From Chlamydomonas reinhardtii (taxonomy: Eukaryota > Chlorophyta > Chlorophyceae > Chlamydomonadales > Chlamydomonadaceae), in contig NC_057005.1 in assembly GCF_000002595.2 (NCBI RefSeq), forward strand, positions 6,798,200-6,862,199: DNA of 64,000 nt, written 5' to 3'. The notes beneath the pieces are model-generated. The model was not told where the DNA came from. It worked only from the letters and a program-made list of their open reading frames with translations, and did no database searches. Within the stretch, counting starts at the first letter, position 1. Every line of letters starts with the position of its first letter. The position numbers were made by a program, and so were the translations under genes. Below are positions 37,881-48,101 of this stretch, piece after piece.

Positions 37881-38892
37881 TGCAGTGATGTGGATGTGTG
37901 TGGGGTCGGTGCTTGGGGTCGGCGTTTAAAGGACAAGGCTGTCGAGCATCGCGGATTGTGGCACACACATGCATGGTGGTGGCATGGCGTGCACGGCACG
38001 GCACGGCATGAGCCGATGCGGCAGGCAACCAACCGCACAGTATTCACCGCCTTACCGCAGGGGTGCCTTACCGCACACCCTGCTTTCAATCTTAGGGCAC
38101 GTGTGCTCCCAGCGAAAGGAAGGACCCGGACCCCCAAACGCCCAAGGGCCCTCTGTGCCCGTCACGCTCCACTCCACTCACGCACCGTGGGCGCCAGTGA
38201 CGCCAGGTCGTTGGTCGGCTTGCCCACCAGCTCACTGGTGAAGTTCATCAGGTCGCCGTTACACTGCATCTGTTGAGGCCGGATGGATGGATGGGTGGCG
38301 AATTGGAAGGGCGGGGCAGGAGGAGAGGAGGTTAGATGCAGAGGCCAGGCACGTGCGGGCTCGGGGGAAAGCAAGGGAGGCGGGCAAGCTCGAGGAGTTG
38401 ACCAGTTAAGGCCGCTGACCGCCCGCATGGACAGCGCCCTCTCGCACCTCCATCCCGCCTCCATACGGGCCCTGCTCGTTCCCCGCACACCCCGCGCCTT
38501 CCCGCACACGTCGCGCGCGCCAAGCCCACGCCCCAAGCTCACGCCCTGCTTCCACATACGACCCCACCCGCGCGCTGGGCCGCTGCACCTACCTGCATGT
38601 TGAAGCCGGTGTAGGCGCACTGCGGCGGCACGGGCGGCATCAGCAGCCGCCGCAGACCACCCGCAGAGCGGAGGGTCCGGAACCAGAAGCTTCCCTGGCT
38701 CCCCTGCTGGTGCTGGTGCGGCTGAGGCAGCGGCTGTTGCTGGACTGTTGCCTGCCCGGACGACGGCACTGTGCCGAGTGCGGCTGCTGGCAGCAGGGCA
38801 GCGTTCGCAGCAGGCGGCGGCACCAGCAGCAGTGGCGCCAGAAGCACCAGAGATAGCGACAGCGGCGTCAGTAGTCGCGGTGGGGGCGCCAT
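36799..38892 (-). CDS. Eight-cysteine-motif protein 3, secreted (212 aa)
   Basis: Six exons in phase: 38593-38892, 38186-38269, 37679-37771, 37348-37417, 37024-37094 and a 21-bp last exon 36799-36819 encoding CPEHPI-stop. The signal peptide is 'LSLSLVLLAPLLLVPPPAANA'. A Gln/His/Pro-rich linker of about 50 residues precedes the cysteine domain. Cys lie at 92, 103, 149-150, 161, 163, 191 and 207, and the C1-C2 and CC-CXC gaps are exactly ten residues as in the other two. Signature pieces are 'YCLCAPAMRDEFEEF', 'SYLSKNC' and 'VVYMDDN' before the last Cys. It is the most diverged member, missing the FTNND block. The tiny final exon is supported because it restores the eighth Cys and the following Pro at the expected position. 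Confidence 0.78.
37843..37879. repeat. (TG)n microsatellite in eight-cysteine gene 3 intron 2
   Basis: An uninterrupted TG run on the plus strand inside the intron between exons 2 and 3. Confidence 0.95.
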
Positions 38893-39301
38893 CGTCAGGT
38901 TGTCGAGGCGGGTCTAGAGCCTGCTGGCGAGGGAAAACTTTACGCGGGGCAGGCTTACTCAGATGTCGACGTAAGCAGACTGCAAGTGCTCGGCTACAGG
39001 TCGTAAGTTAGTTCGTATACGCCAGTCCAGTTTATGGTAGAAACCCGGCACCGCTCCTAAGCATGCACCGTATCGAGTCCTCGTTCAGGCAACCTCAGCC
39101 TCAGCGAGCCTACACGCTGACAACGAACGATCGAGGGATAAGGCTAAACAGAGCATCACCCTCAATATGTCACACTCTTGATTGGTCCCTCGCAACAAAA
39201 ACCTAGTAAAGAACGCCGAGGTCGACCTTGCGTCTGGTTTTCCAGTTCGGTTGGTCCGGTTCCGACCCGCGGACCCCTTCTCATCTTTCCCACCGCCCAC
39301 G
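38893..39301. other. Spacer between eight-cysteine gene 3 and TRM10 gene
   Basis: Promoter of gene 3 and 3' UTR of the TRM10 gene. Nothing else is recognised. Confidence 0.5.
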
Positions 39302-39723
39302 CTACGCTCTCCCCGCGTCTGCCACCACCGCCTGCTGCTCTCCTTGCAGCACCTCCTGTTGCCCTGCAACGTCCACAGCCGCGGCTCCCATCTCCGCCTC
39401 CACCTCCACCTCCGCCTCCGCCTCGGCCCCGGGTGTGGCGCCGCGGGACACGGGCGGCGTGAAGCCCATGGTCTGCGGCTTGCGCTTGCGCAGTGGGATG
39501 GCGACATCCAGGGCCTTCACCCAGTCGCCTACGGAGTCGCAGGCGGCGGACAGCAGGACGCAGCGACACGCAGGGCGTGCGCCTCAGCACACAAGCGCAC
39601 TTGCTTTGCTTGACCCCACCACGATAGGCGCGCACACGCACCGCATAACCCGCACGCGTCCCGCGCCCTTTCTCCCTCGCAGGCGCCCACCATCCACCAT
39701 CCACCACACACACGCACACACAC

Positions 39724-39803
<80 letters not shown>

Positions 39804-42251
39804 GGCGCTGGGCGGGCTTTCGTTTCGTTTTTTAACACACACACACACACACGAACCCGCGCTCACCCGTGTCGTGGAACACGAGCAGCGCCCGCACCAC
39901 GTCGTCGATGTTCAACACAGGGCTGTTCGCGGGTGGGGAGCGCACGGAGGTTCTGGGCATGTGTGCGCGAGGGCGAGCCGGCTGCATTCATGCGACGTGC
40001 AAGCATCTTCAAGACAGCCCGGCGCGACCCCCCCCCCCCAACTTGCCCCCACTTACTTCTTCGTGACGCCCTTGCCCAGACCCAGCTGCTCCGCGTTCTC
40101 ACGGATGGGCAGCCGCCGGCACGCCACGCGCTCGGTCTCCTGCGCTGGGTGGCAGAGAGCGCCGCCATGGGGTCGGGTGCCACGTGAGACGGCCTCTTCT
40201 GCCACGCCCTCTGCACTGCAATTCCGTCATGCCTGAAGCGCCCCTCAAGCGTCCCGCCACCAGTGCGCATCCACGTCCCCATGTGTCCAGTCCCAACCGC
40301 AGGCACCACTGCACTGCACTGCTCGTATCTACCCAACACGCGTGCCCACCCCCATAAGTATTATGGCTTGCAACTAACGCCTCTGCCTGTGCTCTGCTCG
40401 TTTCAGTTGATTTGGTTTAGTTTGGGCTGGTATTTACAACCCCACCTCGCGCGCCATCTCCACCCCACCTTCACCTCAACCCCGCCCCACCAGCCGCACC
40501 GCGAGCGCAGCACCCACCGCGAACTTGACGGTGAGGCCCTTGCGCACTGTGCGGTCCACAATGCCCCCCACCACATACACGTGTGCCGTGTCCACCGCCT
40601 CCAGCGGCTCCTCAGCGTCCGGACTGAGGACCACCACCTGCTGGGCACCAACCGGGCAGGCAGGGGCGTACGGTACACGCACACAGGGAGCAGGCCGGTT
40701 GTGTGGTTGCGTCCACAAGGAAAGCGGGGGCGTTGAAACGACACAAGGAGGAGCTGGCACCGGGTTCGGACAGGTCAACGGGCTGCAGCGATTCACGTTT
40801 TACCAACCAGTTTAATGAGAAGGAAACTTGAGACACTCCCGTGGCGCACGCATGCACGCACGCACGCACTCTCTCACCCGGTCGGGTCCGAAGGCCGCCG
40901 CCGGCCCCTGCTCCAGCTTCACCACCCGCCAGCCGTTGGCGCCCGCAGTGGCTGCCACTGACGCCAGCGGCTCGAGCCAGTTAGTGACGGTGAGGCAGGC
41001 GGGCTTGGGGAAGGACTTGTTGATCATGTTTGCGTTTTCCAGCTGCTTTACCAGGCTCCGCATCTGCGTGCGTGCGTGTGTTCATGTGCGGCTGGTGCGT
41101 GAGCGGTGGGCAGCGGGCCCTTGCTTAGGGACTGGCGCACTTCCCCCGCCTGTGGCAGCAACATGTAACACACGCGCACTGGTGCTGTATACAGTTACAC
41201 CTGCGCACATAGCGCATGCGCGCCTCCTGTCCACCCCACCTGCCTCACACCCACTGCTGGGCCCAAGCACAGGTTACAACAGCGCCCAGCCCCTCTCCTA
41301 CCCCCCAACCCCCACCGCGCACCTCCTTGGGCGGCGCGCTGGGCGCGAAGGAGCAGTCCACCACTACCCGCAGCGCCACATCCGGCCCCGAGCCCGGCCC
41401 GCCATTGGCCAGCGCCGCCTCCACCCGCGCCGCCTGCTCGGCGTACGCCGCCGCCCGCTCCGCCTTGGCGACCTCCCTGGCCGCCCGCCACTGCTCTACC
41501 TCCTCGGGCGTCATCGCTGCTAACAGCGCCTCCTCCTCCTCCCTGTGCAGGGCATGAGACAAGAGGTGGGCCTAGGTTATGGTGCGCTCAGAAGGAAGGC
41601 AGTACATACGGGGCAGTGGCCACTGCACGGTGCGTGGAGGTGGCAAATGTTGCGGTGTCACCAGGCATAGCCACTACCACGCCGTCCATGCGCGGGCAAC
41701 CTCGTCAACCGTGTGTGCCGGTGTTGCATCAGGCACTGCACTACACGCAGACACACATACCTGGCGGCTGCAGCCTTGGCTTTCTTCTTGGCCGCAAACT
41801 TCTCTCTCCGCCTCAGGTTGTTAAAGCGGCGCCGCGCCTCCCATGCCTCGTCCCGCTTGGCCTTCCACGCCTCATCCCGCTTGCCCTTGTGGCCTGGCCC
41901 GCTGTCCGCACCACTGACCCCCGCATCGCCCTGTGAGCAAAGCACAGACACCAGTAACATCATTTTGTTGAAGGATTGCTGGCGATGGCTCCATGAAAGT
42001 CGCATGTTGTGGGCCGCTGCTGGCGCGACACAAACCCGACCCCCAACCCCTGACCCGGCCGACCTCGCCGCACGTAACAGCCTCACCCGTCCCGAGGTGG
42101 ACGGCTCCTCGTCATCTAGCGACGAAGAGTCCCCAGGTTGCGACGAGTCTTCCTCCGCAAGCTCAGCTGGGTCTGCTGCGCCGGCGCCATTGGCAAGCGG
42201 CGTGCCGCTCGCGTGCCCTGGCAGCCCTAGCGTTGTTGTGCATTCGCTCAT
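39302..42251 (-). CDS. TRM10: TRM10-type tRNA (purine-9-N1) methyltransferase (408 aa)
   Basis: Eight exons in phase: 42087-42251, 41761-41930, 41323-41542, 40878-41063, 40518-40637, 40057-40139, 39867-39922, 39302-39528. An acidic N-terminus leads into a Lys/Arg/Ala-rich helix ('RRREKFAAKKKAKAAAAR'), typical of TRM10 proteins. The SPOUT methyltransferase domain follows: 'LRVVVDCSF', 'MRSLVKQLENAN', 'VVVLSPDAEEPLEAVD', 'VYVVGGIVDRTVRKGL' with the conserved Asp, 'RRLPIREN', and 'VLNIDDVVRALLVFHDTGDW' forming the cofactor knot. The tail is Ala/Glu-rich. The family methylates N1 of G or A at position 9 of tRNAs using S-adenosylmethionine. It is divergent from the GT31-like gene with 251 bp between start codons. 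Intron 7 is largely a CA microsatellite. Confidence 0.93.
39703..39852. repeat. (CA)n array with composite core in TRM10 intron 7
   Basis: About 95 bp of CA, a core whose minus strand reads GAAACGAAAGCCCGCCCA (39809-39826), then a second CA run (39833-39852). Confidence 0.95.
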
Positions 42252-42502
42252 TATCGCTCACTTATATCTTATTGTGCGAGTGGGCAAACGAGCGATGGCG
42301 TGCCAACAAAAAAGGCTTGGGAAGTTACAGTCCACTGCAATGGCACTCTAATAATACATAATGGAATCTATCACTGTCCAATTAATAAGTAATATATTGC
42401 CAACAAGTCGCGTCGATCGTCAGCAGCCTGCGAATCCACGGGCTGTCAATCGCCGCAAGCTGCGATAGCTTTAATGTCGCCGGCCTTATTGGCCATGGTT
42501 CG
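42252..42502. promoter_or_regulatory. Divergent promoter TRM10 / GT31-like gene
   Basis: 251 bp between divergent start codons, locally AT-rich (about 42290-42400). No specific element is identified. Confidence 0.55.
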
Positions 42503-44259
42503 ATGATTCAGGAGCTAGCAGCGCGCGCGGGGCTCTCGCTCGCGCTAACGGTGTTGCTCTTGTGCAGCATTCTGCGCGACGCAGCGGGATCGCGTAGACC
42601 AGCTCTGAGAGATGAAGACCTAGTGCTTGTGAGGGCAACATGCGAAAAGCGGCTGGACCTGGCGCACGCGACAGGTGCGGAATGCTGCTCGGCTGGGTGC
42701 CGTCGTTGTGTGCGTGTGTGGGGCTCCGTCAGCACCCCTCAATCCAACGCCCTCCACCTGCAGCCAGGGGAGAGGTGTGCGAGCTTCGCAGTCTTCGGGG
42801 TCACGGCACTCCACAAGCCCCCATGAACAACACCCCTGGAAAAGACTTCCCCTTCCACCCCGCACCCATGAACACACGCACACACGCACACGCACACATC
42901 CCCTCACCTTGTGCGTTTCCGCCCCGCGCACAGCCCGCGCCGGCCGGCCCTCCTCCGCCCTGCGGGTGGTGTATGTGGTGGACACGCCGGCCCTGGCCGC
43001 GCGCCTCAACGGCCACGTGGCCCGCGAGCCCCGCCTCAACGAGACCTACCTGTCGTGGCCCGACCGGCCCGACCCGCGCAAGCCGGGCGACTCCCGCGTG
43101 GCTATGGCGCCGTGGTGAGGATGTGCGAGATATGGGTGCTGGTGAGGGAAGGATCAAGGGGCGACGCGTGTGCAAGTGCGCGTGTGAGGGGTGCACCGGG
43201 TGGCCTGCATCCGGCACAGGGACGCGCGTGCACGCACGCCCAGCTGCCCTCACTGCCGGGACTCGGCCCCTGGGCCCGCTTCCCCATGGGGCATGATGCA
43301 CAAAGCCCACGGCCTGCTCCTTGTTCCCCCCGCCCTCTCAGGCTGTCTCACAAGGCTCTGGGCGGCGGCGGCTACAAGTGGCTGTTGTACGGCGACGACG
43401 ACACCTACTTCTTCCTGGACAGTGTGCGGGAGCTGCTGCGGGACTACGACCCAGACCTGCCGTACGTGGTCACAGGTGCGGGCGGGATTCCCATCATCAT
43501 GGGGGCGGGGGTGGGTAGCCGTCCATGGAGAGTGGAGCGGAAAACTGCAGGCTTGAAGTGCCGACGTCCAGGGGGACAGCGGGTACTATACTGGAGGGCG
43601 GGGGAAGGTGTATGCCCGAGCCCAACGAATAGTTCCCATCATCATGGGGGCGGGGGTTGGGTTATGGGTGGTCCGCCCTCTGGGCTGGATCTGTGGGCGT
43701 GTGTCTTGCCTCCGCCGCGACCACCTGCACGTGCCGCTTGTCACCGACATGCCCGACCACCCCGCCGCACCCCCTCTGCCCCCCTGATCCTGTAGACGTG
43801 CTGTGGCACAAGCGCAAGCGCTACCTGAGTGAGGCGCCGCGCTGCCTGCCCTGTCACGTGGAACCGGCATACGTGGAGAAGGCCAAGGTGAGGCGGGGGG
43901 CGGGAGCTGGGGCGGGGGGTTGGGTGGGCACACGTGTGCTTGCATGTGTGATGTGTGGTGGTTTGCAGGCGGGGCCGGGCCTCCGCGGCAACGTGGACAG
44001 ACCCCCCAGCCTCCAGCCTAGTGTGTGTGTGCACCGTATGCATGCAACGGCGCGGCCGCCTGCATCCTTGCCCACACAACACCAGGACTGCTGTCCCCAC
44101 ACATCTCCAGATGCGGCCCGACAAGGACCCGCCCAAGCGGCCCGCCGGGGCGCCGTCGCTGCAATTCCATCAGCCGCCCATACCGCCGCCCGGCTGCCCA
44201 TGCACGCCCGAGCTGGCCTGCGAGTTCACACTCAACGTGACCGGCGGCCGCCAGGTGGG

Positions 44260-44303
<44 letters not shown>

Positions 44304-44319
44304 GTGTGTGCGTGTGTGT

Positions 44320-44364
<45 letters not shown>

Positions 44365-46706
44365 AGTGAGTGTGCGTGTGCGTGCTGCGGGTTTATTTTC
44401 TTTTGTTGTCGCTGGAAGAAGCGGTGAACATGGGACCGGTAGCGCCTTCCCGGATAGCCACCCATGGACTCACACCGCCTGCTGCCTGTTGCCCGCTGCC
44501 TGGGTGCCCCTGGGCTCAGGCACTGACCAAGCCCATACCGCGGAAATGGTCGCCCGAGACCAAGTACTGGGTGAGCAGGGGTGATTCCGCTTGTGCGTGC
44601 AAACGCGGACACGGCCATGGGGCGGTGGTGGCAGATCTGGGTTGCAAGGCATGCAAGGGTGGGGTAGTCTGGTTGAAAGCGGCTGATCGAAGCTGAGCAT
44701 GTTTCGACTGGCAATGGCACATCTCACACATGTTACGTGTCTATTGCCACTTCCACCGCGTTTCCAGGGCTTCCCGGAGGGCTACCCCTCCAAGTGTGAC
44801 TACCCGCACTTCCACGGGTACGCTGCCTCATTGCGAATTGCTGTGATCGGGGCAGAGCAGCAGCCTTGGGCCAAAAACACACACAGACACACACACACAT
44901 GTATTGAGAATGCTTGTACACATGCCAGGCCCGACCCATGAAACCGAGGGCTGCTGTGCCTGTGTGTGCAGGGGCTCCGGCGTGCTCGTGTCGGTGGGCG
45001 CCATGCGGAAGGTGCGGCTGGCAGTGGGAGGGCGCCCGTGCGCCCCGCGGCGTGCATAAGTGCGGCCGATGCACTCGGCAGGTGCTGCAGGCATCAAACG
45101 CCATGCACACCAATGCCCCAAATGCTGCTCCACTTTGCCGTCACCTGCCCATCCCCAGGTGTCGTATGAGGCGGCCCTCGAGTGCTACTACGACGACACA
45201 GACAAGCTTACCGCCAAGCCCGGCAGCCTTAAGGTGAGGAACAGCCGTGACCTGTGGCGTGTCAGTCGGGTGTATCGCGATGGGCACAAGTCGAGATGCA
45301 TCGCCCGTGCTGCTCTGCTCTCCCTAGGCCCCACCAATCTCCAACCCCAAGCACTCCCTCTCCTCCCGCCGAATCTGCTTCCGCTCATGCTTCCCGCCCA
45401 CTCCCCTAGTGCTAAAGCCGCCCCCCCAAGGTGCGAACACCCGCTGCCCTCACCTCAGGCCGACGCGCACGGCGACCGCATGACCAGCCTGTGCTTCTGG
45501 ATGAACGGCGTGGCGCTGACGGACCCGGGGCTGGGGCTGAGCCAGCACGAGCACATGAACCAGGCGGTCAGTACTGTATGCGTGTGTTGCGGTGGTTGTG
45601 GCTGTGACTGTGGCTGTGGTTGTGGCTGTGGTGGTGGTCGTGGTTGTGGACGTGGTTGGGGCAGGTTGATGGTTACGGCGTGCCATGGGCCTTCGTCTGC
45701 CGCAACCGCCCCCCCGCACCCACTGCACCGGCACATGCAGGGCCACGTGTTTGACAGCCGCGCCGGGTCCATCGGCGCCCTGGAGCGGGCGCTCAAGGAG
45801 CCCCTGAGCGAGGCATGGCTGTGGGTGAGACCTCCTGGAGGGCTGTGGGCTGTGGGTGAGACCTCCTGGAGGGCTGTGGGGCGTGTGCCTGGCTTAAGGG
45901 TCGCTGGGCACGCCACGTGTTTCTGTCCATAGCAGTGTCCCCACATGCGCCACATGTGTTTCCCCGAGTGCTTGTGCACAACCATTCCGATCATCACCAT
46001 CCCCGATTCACCGCCAACCCCCGGCTCCACCGCGTCGCCCCCCAGTCCATCATGTTCATGGGTGCAGTGCATGTGGGCCACCACGCCAAGTCCATTGACA
46101 TGACCTGGCAGCTGGCGCAGCTGTACCCGAAGGTGGGGACTGGGGAGCGGCAAGGCCTGCTTCCGCGGCAGAGAAGAAATGGGGGACCCAGCGTGTTACA
46201 TCTCGGTTGCCAGCTCCGCCACATCCATGTGCCGCGGCTTTTGCGGAACCTCACTTGCGGCTGCAGGCGCGGGCGTATGCGCAGGAGGAGCTCAAACGGA
46301 AGGGCGTGCTGCGGCTGGGCGAGCTGGACGCACAGGTGGGTGCCGGCCTGCCGGGCAGGGCCGCAGTCGGGGTGCGGGGGTGCAGGGGGGCGGGGCCCAC
46401 GCCATGGCTTGGAGGCACTGGCTGGTGCGCCAAGGGCCTGCCCAATGTCCTGTGCTGCTGTCCTTATTGTTGGCCCGCGACTGCGATTGCTTGCTACTGA
46501 CTGCTGTGGTGTTTTGCTGGCTGCAGGTGCTGCGGCGCGGCGGGAAGTGGACGTGGGACGCAGACGGAGGCCGGTGGGATTGGGCGCCGGGGCCAGGTGG
46601 CAAGGAGGATGGGGAGGAAGAGGAAGAGGAGGAGCATGGGGCCGCGGGGAAGGCAGCCGCTTTGGCGACGTGGAATGACGTGGATGCGGCCTTGGGCGGG
46701 GCGTGA
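42503..46706 (+). CDS. GT31/Fringe-like glycosyltransferase, type II membrane protein (488 aa)
   Basis: Fourteen exons in phase: 42503-42674, 42934-43114, 43342-43475, 43796-43887, 44111-44254, 44520-44570, 44768-44817, 44972-45011, 45159-45233, 45459-45566, 45741-45824, 46046-46132, 46267-46335, 46527-46706. Residues 8-28 are a signal-anchor ('LSLALTVLLLCSIL'). 'ALRVVYVVDT' begins the catalytic domain and 'YKWLLYGDDDTYFFLDSV' carries the DxD metal and nucleotide-sugar site (Asp 136-138), the pattern of Fringe, DUF604 and other beta-1,3-glycosyltransferases. Later conserved pieces are 'GSGVLVSVGAMRK' and 'HGDRMTSLCFWMNGV'. Several Cys pairs suggest a lumenal fold. The C-terminus is Gly/Glu-rich. 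It probably acts in the Golgi on glycoproteins; the acceptor is unknown. Confidence 0.87.
44260..44362. repeat. (TG)n microsatellite in GT31-like gene intron 5
   Basis: About 100 bp of TG with CG and CTG interruptions, starting five bases after the exon 5 donor. Confidence 0.95.
45819..45880. repeat. Tandem 31-bp duplication covering a splice donor
   Basis: Two identical 31-bp units, 45819-45849 and 45850-45880. Each contains the sequence CTGTGG followed by GTGAGA, so the donor of exon 11 exists twice. Confidence 0.95.
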
Positions 46707-48101
46707 AGCAGAGCAGGGTGGCGCGGGCAGGCAGGCGGTTAGGGCGGCTGGACAGCAGGCGGACGCAGGATGGTAGACGGTGTGGGCCCGCCACACCCAG
46801 CGGTGACTGTGAGGTGTTTGTGAGCAAGGGGTTTGCCAAGACTGTGGATACCCCAGGGCAAGCGGGCTGCTGAGGGTGGCATGTGGCTGTGGTCACGAGT
46901 GATACTAGAATCGTTAACAGGTCGGACTTCGACCGAAACGGTGTGTCATACGCCACCAGTTAGGCGCTGGTCCGTTGCGGACCCGCTCACATATCCACGC
47001 TCACATTATCAGTCCTAGCCTGCACATCTCGCACAAGAGATGTATGTACACGTTGGCAACCAACGCATGCAAGGTGCTGTCACGACAAGCATGGCCAAGG
47101 GGCGCGCTCCTCCCGTGAAGGATTATGAGCGCCTGCCCCGCCCAGCGACGCAGCTGCAGGCGCCGCTACGCCCATATGTCCCACCCGCACCAGGTCCCCT
47201 TGGCAACTCCAGTGCATCTCCATCCCGTGCCTCTTTTCTTATTCATAGCCCCACGCCAGTGCGCCACGACCCACAGATACGCGGCAAAGACTGCCAGGGC
47301 GTTGCCTGTTGCTGTTGTCATGCGTTTCACAACAATTGCAAGTAACACGCACTAACGCCCACTCACACACACGTGACGTCACGGCCACCCCTCGGGCTCA
47401 CCCCCATCAACACCCGCTCACAGGCGGCCCCACCTAGTTAGAGAGGGTAAACACAGCCAACCCACAGACTGCAGTCACGGCACATGCAGCAGGCTCAGCA
47501 CTTGGCCGCCCCTCCGACTGTCTAAGAATCTGCAGCAGAGAACGTTTCTGCGACCGTGACCCCGCGCGTCAGCCCACAGCGCTGTCAAGATACAATCGCT
47601 CGCGTCTCCGCCCAGCACGTGCTCGACTCTCGAATCCCCCTGCCCTCAATTCTCGCGGTACGCCGCGCGCACTAATCCAGCCACCCACCCGTACACGGCA
47701 CACCAAGGGCACATCAATGCTCGGACATGCCAACTCGCGCAACACACGGTATTCGACAAACGCTGCTCTGAACACGCCCAACCACCCTTTCCGTACCGTC
47801 AAGGGGGTGGATGCCATCGCGCACCGATCCATTGGCCTGCATCCCTGCTTAGCTGTAAGCTGAAACCCTAGAGTTACTACGTGATCGCAAAGACACGCAT
47901 CCACACCACCAGCGGACTCATGCAGCCTCTGATGCACCTCAACCTGCTTATTTGCTTGTCCCACGATCCGCATCTACGCTTTACACCCTGCCCTAACCTA
48001 TGCCTCCACGCCAACCCCTGCTACTACCGTTTGTCCACCCACCCATCCAGTCACCCAACCATTCACTCAAACGCACACCCTCAGCCCACACCACCACCCG
48101 C
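46707..48101. other. Convergent spacer GT31-like / fucosyltransferase-fusion gene
   Basis: Holds two 3' UTRs. A minus-strand TGTAA at 47981-47985 is well placed for the fusion gene and a plus-strand TGTAA lies at 47854. An open frame at 47040-47345 has no family resemblance. Confidence 0.55.

Noticed and set aside
30779-38892. Calling the cysteine proteins true nsLTPs
   Set aside because: The C2-CC gap of 42-45 residues is far longer than in known nsLTPs, so only the cysteine order, not family membership, is supported.
39529-39866. Open frames of alternating Cys-Val or His-Thr
   Set aside because: Translations of CA/TG microsatellites, here and at 31.6-32.2, 34.8, 44.3 and 52.9 kb.
47040-47345. 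100-codon open frame after the GT31-like gene
   Set aside because: Low-complexity Pro/Ser composition, no family resemblance, lies in a probable 3' flank.
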